From positions 186,001 through 250,000 of the forward strand of contig NZ_MDEN01000060.1 of assembly GCF_001705435.1 (NCBI RefSeq): a stretch of 64,000 bases of DNA, given 5' to 3'. How positions within the stretch are numbered: the first letter of the stretch is position 1; the number at the start of each line of letters is the position of its first letter. The position numbers and the translations under genes are program-made. Shown here piece after piece: positions 8,021 through 15,573 of the stretch. A model generated the notes under the pieces. It was not told the DNA's origin. It saw only the letters and a program-made list of their open reading frames with translations, and did not search any database. The stretch comes from Pseudomonas graminis. GTDB lineage: Bacteria > Pseudomonadota > Gammaproteobacteria > Pseudomonadales > Pseudomonadaceae.

Positions 8021-8153
8021 TCGCTGACTGCTGGTGATTCTGAAGATTTTGAAGTCGGCTGGGTTGGATACAGGCGACTACCGTAGCACTTCTTGACCCG
8101 CGAAGCGTTGCGACAGACGATCCAGTAGAGGCTTGAGGATGCATATCTCCCAA

Positions 8154-8513
8154 TCAGAATCCGAAAAGTTTTTTTCTTCGGGTTTTGATTTCGCCGTCGA
8201 GCAATGCGCATACGGTGGTCAGGAATACATACAAATCGCCTTCGAAGTAGTCTTCGGCGAAGGAAGTATCTTGACCAAATGGAGGGTCGACGTACTCCAA
8301 CCCTTCGGGCGTCATATGCCTTCGGATATAGACTTTTATTTGCCTTTTGAACAAGATCGCATGCAGCAAATCCAGAAAGCCGTCGCCGATGTATTCGCTG
8401 ACTATCTGGGGCAGCGTGAGGGGTTCGAATTCTGTCTTTTCCTCCTCGGTTAGAAACTCGCCTACGGCATCGCCGACAGAAAACATGAATCCAGATAGGT
8501 ATGTGTATCGCAT
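8154..8513 (-). CDS. Unknown protein, tandem paralogue 1
   Basis: A 119-residue acidic-aromatic protein, about half identical to the product of the next gene upstream (8554-8919). Both share GEFL-x3-EK, a KRQI-x2-YIRR-x-MT segment and the strongly conserved PPFGQ-x-TSFAEDYFEGDLY (residues 77-95), and end in a basic tail. No signal peptide. AAGG lies six bases before the ATG. Tandem small paralogues of this size often turn out to be immunity proteins of polymorphic toxins, but no toxin gene is visible beside them. Family not recognised. Confidence 0.75.
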   Translation of the reverse strand: MRYTYLSGFMFSVGDAVGEFLTEEEKTEFEPLTLPQIVSEYIGDGFLDLLHAILFKRQIKVYIRRHMTPEGLEYVDPPFGQDTSFAEDYFEGDLYVFLTTVCALLDGEIKTRRKKLFGF

Positions 8514-8553
8514 ATTCAGCCTTGGATAAATAAATAGCCTGTCAACGGCACGA

Positions 8554-8919
8554 TTAGAGCCGAAGGAGCCTTCCTCGCCTCACCTTGATTTCGGCATCCA
8601 GCAAGACCAAGACGCTAGACAGGAAATCGTAAAGATCACCTTCAAAATAGTCTTCTGCGAAGGACGTTTCCTGGCCGAACGGAGGGTACACATACGCCAA
8701 CCCGTCATCGGTCATGTATCGTCTAATGTAGGACCTAATCTGCCGCTTCAGAATTACGGCGTGGACAAGCTCCACGATCCCGCCTTTACCAAAAGATTTT
8801 CTTACGATCTCTGGAAGATTAAGCGGTTGGAACGCTGCCTTTTCTTCAGCTAATAAAAATTCGCCAACGCCTTCGCCGACCTCGTACATAAAGCTGTGCA
8901 GATGCATGTAGCTACTCAT
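8554..8919 (-). CDS. Unknown protein, tandem paralogue 2
   Basis: A 121-residue paralogue of the downstream gene, with the same PPFGQ-x-TSFAEDYFEGDLY core. ATG 8919 is chosen over 8931 because GAGG lies at the right distance. Forty bases separate the two paralogues, and 36 bases separate this gene from the nuclease gene upstream; all three share the minus strand and probably one transcript. The pair has diverged most at the N terminus (SSYMHLHSFMYEVG against RYTYLSGFMFSVG), as expected for an old duplication under selection. No function assigned. Confidence 0.75.
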   Translation of the reverse strand: MSSYMHLHSFMYEVGEGVGEFLLAEEKAAFQPLNLPEIVRKSFGKGGIVELVHAVILKRQIRSYIRRYMTDDGLAYVYPPFGQETSFAEDYFEGDLYDFLSSVLVLLDAEIKVRRGRLLRL

Positions 8920-8955
8920 GAGCCGCCTCATAAGACCGATTCAGCAGCAACCCAG

Positions 8956-10068
8956 TTAACGGGACTCACCACTGCCCAGGCCGCCCTCATCACACCTTTG
9001 AAAAAAGGTTTTCAATCGCTCTACCGTCCATCGCCACTTCGGGGTACTAGGACGGCATATGGTGTTCTGGTTACCAAAAAATCCAACCTCGCGCACGGCT
9101 TGCGAAAGCGGGACCGTCTGCAACCATTCAACGCCAACGAAGTATTCGCACCGTTCCAGGTCATCGAAAAATTCAACGTGATAACTGCCGCGTGTCGCCG
9201 CTTCCAGTACCGGGACATCAACGCCGTCCCTCATGACTGTAAACGCGCTGGCCGGAGCCGCGGCGGCGATGACCCGGCATACACCGACGTAACCTTGCTG
9301 CGGAACGTTTATCCAAATGCGGTCGCCTGGTGCAAGTACGCGCAAGGTTTTGCTGTACCAACTTCCGCCGCCACCAGAGATGAATCCGAATTCGATAGCG
9401 TCATCCCACGAGCGCGCCGTTGATACCCCGTAGGAGCAATAAAACTCACCATTCCACGGTTCGTTTTGAGACTCGCCCGTTGATGCTGCATTGACCTGAG
9501 TCTGCGCAGGATCGAGCAGCCACGACCGACTGAGCAGTTGACGCTCGCCAGCCTGAAAGATCTGGAAGCACAGGACGTTGATCGGGATGTCTCGCTCGCT
9601 TAGATAGGAAACGATGCGCTCGCTGCTTGCATCCAGTTCTGTGGCGACAATGATCAACTGATGGCTGTTGTTCAGATCGCCTTCACCCAGCATGCGCCCA
9701 AATCGCTGACGGAAGTCATCGCCCAAGCTGCGTCCCGGCCGGAAACGTTTGTAGATCAATTCGATTTCGTCGCTGCGTAACTTTTCAATCCAGACGGCGT
9801 AATCAAGCGCCTGTGCAACGACCTCACGAGGAGTACGATCCCGTTTGAGCTCAATCAGCACTAGCGCACCGTCCGGAGCAACTGCAAGCAGGTCGATTCT
9901 TCCGCCCATGCCGGTACTTTCTTGCCGTCCGATGAGCATCCACTCGTCCGAGAGGATGTCCGGCGCACTCACGATCATCTCTTCGAGAAACTGCTCGCTT
10001 GGCAACCTACTCGGTATGAGTTTGGCGGGCGCAGCATCTACGGTCCAAATATCCGTTTTGATGGGCAA
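8956..10068 (-). CDS. NucS/DUF91-like nuclease fused to an EVE-like domain
   Basis: A 370-residue protein in two parts. Residues 20-190 match the NucS/DUF91-type PD-(D/E)xK nuclease fold: Glu30, GGRIDL with Asp59, and LIELKRD with Glu73 and Lys75, then Gln86. Residues 220-300 (FGFISGGGGSWYS, APGDRIWINVP, GYVGVCRVI) resemble an EVE/PUA-like domain, a fold that binds modified bases. Together this suggests an enzyme that cuts DNA or RNA carrying modified nucleotides, as in type IV restriction; that is inference. The start is TTG 10068 with AAGGA seven bases upstream; no internal ATG is suitable. Confidence 0.75.
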   Translation of the reverse strand: MPIKTDIWTVDAAPAKLIPSRLPSEQFLEEMIVSAPDILSDEWMLIGRQESTGMGGRIDLLAVAPDGALVLIELKRDRTPREVVAQALDYAVWIEKLRSDEIELIYKRFRPGRSLGDDFRQRFGRMLGEGDLNNSHQLIIVATELDASSERIVSYLSERDIPINVLCFQIFQAGERQLLSRSWLLDPAQTQVNAASTGESQNEPWNGEFYCSYGVSTARSWDDAIEFGFISGGGGSWYSKTLRVLAPGDRIWINVPQQGYVGVCRVIAAAAPASAFTVMRDGVDVPVLEAATRGSYHVEFFDDLERCEYFVGVEWLQTVPLSQAVREVGFFGNQNTICRPSTPKWRWTVERLKTFFQRCDEGGLGSGESR

Positions 10069-10124
10069 AGTCAGATCCTTCTGTATTGAAAAAAAACGCT
10101 TGAGCTACTTCGTTGAGGAACTAC

Positions 10125-10172
10125 CGAGGGTACCGGCGATTGGCCTTATTTCGCCAATACATGTTTGAAAAA
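10125..10172 (-). repeat. Echo of the lysR 3' end (direct repeat, left copy)
   Basis: Matches 12213-12260 at 35 of 48 positions without gaps, in the same orientation. The right copy is the end of the lysR gene at 12234. The stop codons fall at the same aligned position (TAA at 10148-10146, TGA at 12236-12234) and the decoded ends are similar: FKHVLAK-stop here, LRHVLAG-stop there. This looks like a decayed copy of a lysR terminus. The two copies bracket the DraG and DUF6933-like genes. The gap 10069-10328 holds nothing else that I can recognise. Confidence 0.55.
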
Positions 10173-10328
10173 ACAGTCCCCTGCCGAGCGTATGATACCG
10201 AGGCACAGCATTCGGAATCCGCTAGCCAGGCAAAAGAATGTGAGGCTTGTAGAGCGCTCACATTTGGTCAGCAGGCCGCTGACCAAATTGATTGCCTTGC
10301 CGTAGCTGACCCGTTCAATTGGCACCAC

Positions 10329-11384
10329 TCAACCCCCCGGATACCGCTCCCAAATCTCGTCATCAAACTCCCCGCCATAAACCGTAAACACCCTCGGCAC
10401 CCGCTCTATATCCTCCGCCACCGCCTCAATCACCCCACGCAACTCAAGCGGCGCAAGCCAGCGATCCGGGATCGCTTCAACGCCGTGCTGAATACCCAGC
10501 AAATGCCCGGCAATCAGCCCGGTGCTGTCACTGTCCCCGCTGTGGTTCACGGCATTGATCACGCCGTCTTCAAACGATGTCGCAGTCAGTGCGCACCAGA
10601 TGCCAATGGCCAAGGCTTCCTCCGCGATCCATCCGCCGCCCAGTTCGTCGATCCGCTCGGGGGCTGGGCGGTGGCCTTCGTAGCTAAAGAAGAGCACGCG
10701 CTCGACGATCGCTCGGGTTTCCTCCATTCCAGGTTTGTCCCCGTGCTCGGCCAGGCTTTTGGCAATGGCGTCATCCAGACTGTCCTGGCGGTCGACGATG
10801 CGCTGGAGAATGTCGGCGAAAAGACCGCCCGCCATGTAGCCCGTCGGGTGACCGTGGGTCAGACGGCCGGAGTCAGCGGCGACGTCGAAGGCGTTGCGGA
10901 AGAATGCGCACGGCGCAACGCGCATGACGGCGCCGCAGCCTTTGCTGTCGTTTTGGGCGAAGGAGCCAAATTCCGTACTGGCCTTCAATGCGCTGAGACA
11001 GGTGAGGCCCGGCGCGCGGCGGGACCACAACTCGCGCTCCTTCACCAGCCAGCCATCCAGGCTGACGCTTGTGATGGCAGGCGAGTAGTCCTGAGTCATC
11101 AACCAGCGCAGCAAAGCGTGGTGAATGACGCCGGGTATGTGGCAAATACCGCGGGAGATACCGCGCACATGGGCGCGCAGCAGGCCTTCAGCGGTGAAGA
11201 GCATCATTTGCGTGTCGTCGGTGATGGCGCCCACGCGGCCGTAAGCCGGGGCGAAATCGACGATGCCACGCGCACCGAATGTCGCGTGGATGTCGTTCCA
11301 TTTGAGAAATTCAACCGGCGCACCCAGCGCATCGCCCACCGCGCCGCCGAGCAGGCAGCCTTTGATCCGTTCAAGTCTGTTCAT
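10329..11384 (-). CDS. ADP-ribosylglycohydrolase family protein (DraG type)
   Basis: A 351-residue all-alpha ADP-ribosylhydrolase. Metal-binding motifs are complete: GDALG at 17-21, TDDTQM at 55-60 and HSGDSDSTG at 281-289. The family removes ADP-ribose from arginine or other acceptors on proteins, nucleic acids or small molecules, using two magnesium ions. The ATG has AAGGA seven bases upstream. It lies close to a Thoeris system that works through an ADP-ribose-type signal, which makes a protective or signal-clearing role conceivable, but these genes are also common as orphans. The substrate cannot be deduced from sequence. Confidence 0.9.
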   Translation of the reverse strand: MNRLERIKGCLLGGAVGDALGAPVEFLKWNDIHATFGARGIVDFAPAYGRVGAITDDTQMMLFTAEGLLRAHVRGISRGICHIPGVIHHALLRWLMTQDYSPAITSVSLDGWLVKERELWSRRAPGLTCLSALKASTEFGSFAQNDSKGCGAVMRVAPCAFFRNAFDVAADSGRLTHGHPTGYMAGGLFADILQRIVDRQDSLDDAIAKSLAEHGDKPGMEETRAIVERVLFFSYEGHRPAPERIDELGGGWIAEEALAIGIWCALTATSFEDGVINAVNHSGDSDSTGLIAGHLLGIQHGVEAIPDRWLAPLELRGVIEAVAEDIERVPRVFTVYGGEFDDEIWERYPGG

Positions 11385-11491
11385 CTGTGCTTCCTTACAC
11401 TGGCTGCATCATGGTTTTGAGCGATTCGAGCGTTCTTTCAAATGGCTCAACATAGGCTCTTCTTGCACGCGAAGGCCTGATCTTCTATGTG

Positions 11492-12187
11492 TTAATCCTC
11501 AAATTCAGGCCCAGGATCGTGCTCACGTCGACGTGACCTCCAGCTCTTATACCCCTCCGAAATCTCCACCTCGGTCATCACCATTCCGAACCTCGGAAAA
11601 GCCTGCTTCAGCTCCAGCTCAGCCGGAATGAAGTAATCCCCGCCCCTGATTGTTCGAAACATCCCGTTGGGCACCTCACCGAAAGCGATGAGATCCGGCG
11701 ACTCAACTGGCAGCCCTTCTCCTTCGTAGGCATCGTATGCAGCCATGTAGAGCACATCATTGATATGCGCCTGAACGCTTCGGTCGCTACGCTTGAAAAA
11801 ATGTACGGGTTGGAGGCTTTCTTCCCACACGTCGACGTGTCGCTGGAGCTCAGCCTGAGGCGGAATTTGCCCGCGAACATTACCCGCCAACACAAGCATT
11901 TCAAGAAGGTATCGAGCGTTGAACTGCTGCAGAAAACCCTGCACGTCGTTGGGTTTCAGACCCACAAACATCATCGCGTAGCGCGTGTCGACTTTCATGG
12001 CGAGCAGGACATGGGTCCTGCCGAATTTGGTGACGTGCAGTTGCCAGCGATCCACTCGCTCGTGGGCTGCGCTGTCCGCTTCCAGCGATTGGGCAGCGGC
12101 GGCGGGCTGCACAGCGCTGATGATTTTGCCCTTCACTTTCTTGGAGAAGAAATCAGCGGCGTGCTGGGTGCAATCAAAAATCAGCAT
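11492..12187 (-). CDS. DUF6933-like protein
   Basis: A 231-residue protein. The N terminus (MLIFDCTQHAADFF, then WQLHVTKFGRTHVLLAM, TRYAMMFVGLKPND) resembles DUF6933 proteins, which begin with a CTQK-type strand and carry a WHxN-like core; I am only moderately sure. The C-terminal 100 residues are acidic, with a helix and a tail rich in Arg and Glu. ATG 12187 starts at the conserved MLIFDCTQ; a longer frame from 12250 overlaps the end of lysR and is less likely. No signal peptide. Function unknown. It lies between the two copies of the lysR-end repeat, with the DraG gene. Confidence 0.65.
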   Translation of the reverse strand: MLIFDCTQHAADFFSKKVKGKIISAVQPAAAAQSLEADSAAHERVDRWQLHVTKFGRTHVLLAMKVDTRYAMMFVGLKPNDVQGFLQQFNARYLLEMLVLAGNVRGQIPPQAELQRHVDVWEESLQPVHFFKRSDRSVQAHINDVLYMAAYDAYEGEGLPVESPDLIAFGEVPNGMFRTIRGGDYFIPAELELKQAFPRFGMVMTEVEISEGYKSWRSRRREHDPGPEFED

Positions 12188-12233
12188 GTCATAGGGTCCG
12201 TTCGGCGATGGTCGAGGATACCGGCGATCAACC

Positions 12234-13115
12234 TCACCCCGCCAACACATGCCGCAAAAACAACGCCCCCGCCACCGACAACCCTTCCCGCGACCTCACG
12301 CAAACGTTGAGTTCGCGACTGGCCCATTCCTCTTCCAGCTGAACCACTTTCGCACCGTCCATGCGGTAAATCCCTACGCTGCCCTCGGGCATGACGCCGA
12401 TGCCGACGCCTGCCTGAACCATCAGGCTCAAAGCGTCATAGCTGGCGACCTCCATGCGGATTCTCAGGGAGCGGCCGAGGTCATTGGCGGCTTTGATCAG
12501 CTGGAAATTCAGGTGGGTGCCGCTGCGCAGGGCGACGTATTCGTGGTCGAGGGTGTCGCTGAAACGAACAGATTCGCGGCCTGCCAGCGGGTGGTCGTTG
12601 GGCACGATCAATACGAGGCGATCAGTGCGGAACGGGAAGACCTCGATGTCGGCGCCATGGGGCAAGCGCGTGAATATGCCGATCTCGGCGCGGTTTTCGG
12701 CGACGGCTTTGGTGATCGCCAGGCTTTGTTGTTCTTCGAGGACGATGTTGATGAGCGGGTACAGCGCCATGAACGACTTGATCAAGCCGGGCATGAATTG
12801 GGTGATCGCGGAGATGTTCGCCAGCACGTGCACCGAGCCGCGCGTGCCGTTGGAGTAGTCGCGCATCTGCAGGACGATGTCGTTAAGGTTGTTCAGTGCG
12901 CTGCGGGCCATGAACAACAGCGACAGGCCGGCGTCGGTCGGCGTGATGCCTTTATTGGTGCGGGTGAGCAGTCGCGAGTCGAGCAGCTCTTCCAGTTCGC
13001 TGAGCCGCTTGCTGACGGCCGCCGCCGCGATGTGTTCGCGCTTGGCAGCGGCAGCGATGGTGCCTTCTTCGACGACGCTGACGAAGAGGCGCAGCGAGAC
13101 AGGGTCGAGTTTCAT
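12234..13115 (-). CDS. LysR-family regulator (next to maleate isomerase)
   Basis: A 293-residue LysR regulator: helix-turn-helix in residues 2-60 (LRLFVSVVEEGTIAAAAKRE, AAVSKRLSELEELL) and a periplasmic-binding-like effector domain (about 90-290). The start at 13115 opens directly with the conserved MKLDPVSLRLF; longer frames upstream are not protein-like. It lies 58 bases downstream of the maleate-isomerase gene on the same strand and probably controls that gene. Its 3' end is the right copy of the direct repeat described at 10125. Confidence 0.9.
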   Translation of the reverse strand: MKLDPVSLRLFVSVVEEGTIAAAAKREHIAAAAVSKRLSELEELLDSRLLTRTNKGITPTDAGLSLLFMARSALNNLNDIVLQMRDYSNGTRGSVHVLANISAITQFMPGLIKSFMALYPLINIVLEEQQSLAITKAVAENRAEIGIFTRLPHGADIEVFPFRTDRLVLIVPNDHPLAGRESVRFSDTLDHEYVALRSGTHLNFQLIKAANDLGRSLRIRMEVASYDALSLMVQAGVGIGVMPEGSVGIYRMDGAKVVQLEEEWASRELNVCVRSREGLSVAGALFLRHVLAG

Positions 13116-13173
13116 GTGGGGTACCGGGCGTGCTGGCCTGAGTGGCCGCCATAGTACCCCGTCAGGCATCGCC

Positions 13174-13926
13174 TCAGAACGCGCCGGATAACAGATGGCC
13201 GGCGTTGGGAACCTGCGCTGTAAGGCCGAGGGTTTTAAGCATCTGGTAGACGGTCGCCACGGACGCGGACAGCACCGGCTTATCCAGCCGATCCTGTACG
13301 ATCTGGATGGCGGGCAGCGACGGCATCTGCACGCAGCACGACAGCACGACGCCATCGGCTTGCCCGATGTTGAGCCGGTCGGCGTGGGAAACCAGATCCA
13401 TCGGGTCGAGGCGACCGACTTGCAGGTTGTCGGAGACTTCCAGGCTGATGGCGTCCACCACCTCGATTCCGGCCGCTTCGATGTAGTCGATGACCTGTTG
13501 GGTGAGTGGCTTCATGTAGGGCGTGATGATCGACACTTTCTTGTAGTTGAGCATCTGCAGGCTGTCGATCAGCGCGCCGGCCGAGCTGAGCACCGGTGCG
13601 TCGGAGGCGTTGGTGGCGACGGTTTTGCTCAAGCGCTCCTGGGAGACTTTATGGTAGCCGGCGCCTTGGCACATGATTGCCACCAGGCAGGCATACGCCA
13701 TGACATCGACCCGCGCATCGCTCAACTCAAGGGCGCAGCGGTCGCTGTCGATGTCCATCTTCTTCAGTTCTTCGGGGCTGACTTTCATCATGCGCATGCG
13801 GGAAGAATGGAAGGTGAAGCGCTCGTCAGGAAACAGGGCGTACCGCGACGTGAGCATTGCCGGGATCTCGGTTTCCATGGTGGTGTTGGAGCTGGGGACG
13901 ATCTGGCCAATCCGGAAATTTCTCAC
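13174..13926 (-). CDS. Maleate isomerase-like protein (Asp/Glu racemase family)
   Basis: A 250-residue enzyme of the maleate isomerase/arylmalonate decarboxylase group, very like NicE/MaiA: RIGQIVPSSNTTMETEIPAM at the N terminus, FTFHSSRMRM, a first catalytic cysteine in AYACLVAIM and a second in VVLSCCVQMP. The family turns maleate into fumarate, the last step of nicotinate or gentisate-type breakdown. The start is GTG 13926 with GGAG eight bases upstream. Other nic genes are not visible, so the upstream pathway here is unknown. A transporter gene lies upstream and a LysR gene downstream, all on one strand. Confidence 0.85.
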   Translation of the reverse strand: MRNFRIGQIVPSSNTTMETEIPAMLTSRYALFPDERFTFHSSRMRMMKVSPEELKKMDIDSDRCALELSDARVDVMAYACLVAIMCQGAGYHKVSQERLSKTVATNASDAPVLSSAGALIDSLQMLNYKKVSIITPYMKPLTQQVIDYIEAAGIEVVDAISLEVSDNLQVGRLDPMDLVSHADRLNIGQADGVVLSCCVQMPSLPAIQIVQDRLDKPVLSASVATVYQMLKTLGLTAQVPNAGHLLSGAF

Positions 13927-14013
13927 AAGGTCTTCTCCATTTCGCCGGCGGCGAGGTCATGTGCGACCGATGCTAGGAGTGACCGTGAGCGGCGTATATC
14001 AGGCAATGACGAG

Positions 14014-14040
14014 CCTGCCATCGCGGCTGGCGATGGCAGG
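14014..14040. repeat. Hairpin between transporter and isomerase genes
   Basis: CCTGCCATCGC (14014-14024) and GCGATGGCAGG (14030-14040) are perfect reverse complements with a five-base loop. It starts 14 bases after the transporter stop on the minus strand. No T run follows, so it may be an RNA-stabilising stem or leaky terminator. Confidence 0.7.
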
Positions 14041-14053
14041 CCCTGATTCTCGT

Positions 14054-15439
14054 CTACGCGTGAGAAAGCACCTCGCCCCGCGCAGGCGCTTCGGCTTTGT
14101 GATTGCCCAGCATCGCCCGTGGGATCGACAGAATCAGTCCGGCGCTGATGAACAAGCAGGCGCCCAGCACGTAGGTGCCGTTGTTGATGTTGCCGGTGAG
14201 GTTCTCGGCGACGGCGGTGATCATCGAACCGGTGAAGCCTGACAGGTTGCCGATGGCGTTGATCATGCCGATCCCCGCAGCGGCCGCGACGCCGGACAGC
14301 ACGGTGCCCGGGAGGGTCCAGTAGATCGGCATCAGGCTCAGCACGCCGGACGCGGACACGCTGAGGAAGATGATCGACAGCACCACGTTGCTGGCGAAGT
14401 AGGCGCTGAGGATCAAGCCGATGCCGCCGATGATCGCCGGAATCGCTGCGTGCCACCGGCGCTCGCCGGTCTTGTTGGAGTGCCGCGCGTTGAGGGTCAT
14501 GGCGATCACGGCGATGCCATAGGGAATGGCCGTCAGCAGGCCAATGTCCATCGGGTTGGAGACGCCGGCGCTTTTGATGATTGATGGCATCCAGAACGCC
14601 AGCCCGTAGAACCCGGTGTTGAACGTCAGCAGGATCAGCACCAGCAGCCACACGCGTCCGTTGAAAAACACCTCGCGCAAATTCGTCGCCTTGCCTTTGC
14701 TGTCATTCTCCAGATTGGCCTTGAGCATGGCCTTTTCCTGAGGCGACAGCCATTTGGCCGCGTCGATGTTATTGGCCATGAACGCCAGCACCACGAATGC
14801 CATCACCACCGAAGGCAGGCCTTCGATGATCAGCAGCCACTGCCAGCCGGCCATGCCGTTGACGCCCTGCATTCGGGTCATCAACCAGCCGGAAATCACA
14901 CCGCCCAGCGTCAGACTGATGGGCATCGCCATGAGGAAACCTGCCATCACCCGGCTTTGCCGACGGGTAGGAAACCAGTAGTTGAGGTAAAGGATGACGC
15001 CGGGAAAGAAGCCTGCCTCACAGATGCCGAGCAAAAAGCGCAGCACGTAGAACATGGTTTCCGACTCGATGTGGAAAAACTTCGCCAGCGGCACGGTAAA
15101 CGCGACGGCCATGGACACGATGGCCCACGTGAGCATGATCCGGGCGATCCAGAACCTTGCGCCGAAGCGATGCAGCAACAGGTTGCTCGGGACTTCGAAG
15201 AGGAAATAGCCCCAGAAGAACATGCTCGCGCCGAGGGCATAGATGGTGTTGCTGAATTGCAGGTCGTTGAGCATGTCCAGCTTGGCGAAGCCGATGTTCA
15301 CGCGATCGAGATACGCCGCCATGTAACACAGGAGCAGGACGGGAAGGATGCGAAGGATGACTTTGCGGTAGGTGCGGTCTTCAAAGCTGGCGTGCCCGGG
15401 ACCCGAGGACTCGGGCAGGCGCTGGGAAACGGTTTCCAT
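14054..15439 (-). CDS. MFS transporter, anion:cation symporter family
   Basis: A 461-residue, 12-helix MFS permease of the ACS family. Typical are YLDRVNIGFAKL in the first loop, the long helix pairs, and RFLLGICEAGFFPGVILYLN in helices 4-5. Members carry organic or sugar acids such as tartrate, glucarate, phthalate or nicotinate. The ATG at 15439 is preceded by GGAGGT six bases upstream. A GATAAC-N5-GTTATC inverted repeat at 15555-15571, also found in front of xylX, suggests control by the LysR gene at 15574 and hence uptake of a pentonate-like acid. The maleate-isomerase gene follows after 127 bases. Confidence 0.9.
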   Translation of the reverse strand: METVSQRLPESSGPGHASFEDRTYRKVILRILPVLLLCYMAAYLDRVNIGFAKLDMLNDLQFSNTIYALGASMFFWGYFLFEVPSNLLLHRFGARFWIARIMLTWAIVSMAVAFTVPLAKFFHIESETMFYVLRFLLGICEAGFFPGVILYLNYWFPTRRQSRVMAGFLMAMPISLTLGGVISGWLMTRMQGVNGMAGWQWLLIIEGLPSVVMAFVVLAFMANNIDAAKWLSPQEKAMLKANLENDSKGKATNLREVFFNGRVWLLVLILLTFNTGFYGLAFWMPSIIKSAGVSNPMDIGLLTAIPYGIAVIAMTLNARHSNKTGERRWHAAIPAIIGGIGLILSAYFASNVVLSIIFLSVSASGVLSLMPIYWTLPGTVLSGVAAAAGIGMINAIGNLSGFTGSMITAVAENLTGNINNGTYVLGACLFISAGLILSIPRAMLGNHKAEAPARGEVLSHA

Positions 15440-15554
15440 GGTGGGACCTCCAGGCACTCGAGGGCGCCTGTATTGTTGTTATGTGAGGGTCGAAACACGG
15501 GCCGATGTTACTGACAACGGCATTGATTAGGATAATGACTTGTTTCCATTGATT

Positions 15555-15571
15555 GATAACGCCGCGTTATC
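15555..15571. promoter_or_regulatory. Putative LysR box upstream of the transporter
   Basis: Perfect inverted repeat GATAAC-gccgc-GTTATC (a T-N11-A type box), three bases beyond the lysR stop and about 115 bases before the transporter ATG. The arms and spacer length match the box at 16534-16552. Confidence 0.65.
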
Positions 15572-15573
15572 GC

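Larger units (their letters stand above)
7607..8153. other. Gap without a convincing gene; two strong inverted repeats
   Basis: An open frame at 7648-8037 (+) would give 129 residues, but I see no good ribosome site, no family resemblance and poor codon use, so I do not call it. The gap holds a near-perfect 23-base palindrome at 7766-7788 and a hairpin at 7994-8020, described separately. It may be the remains of a degraded gene or the 3' untranslated part of the Thoeris operon. Confidence 0.5.

Noticed and set aside
7648-8037. Plus-strand frame of 129 codons after the HIT gene
   Set aside because: No convincing ribosome binding site or family, and it contains the perfect hairpin and palindrome of the gap; more likely non-coding.
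10113-11420. Long plus-strand open frame of 435 codons
   Set aside because: It lies opposite the DraG gene, whose catalytic motifs are complete; the translation is rich in His, Arg and Gln with no family pattern, as expected of an antisense frame in GC-rich DNA.
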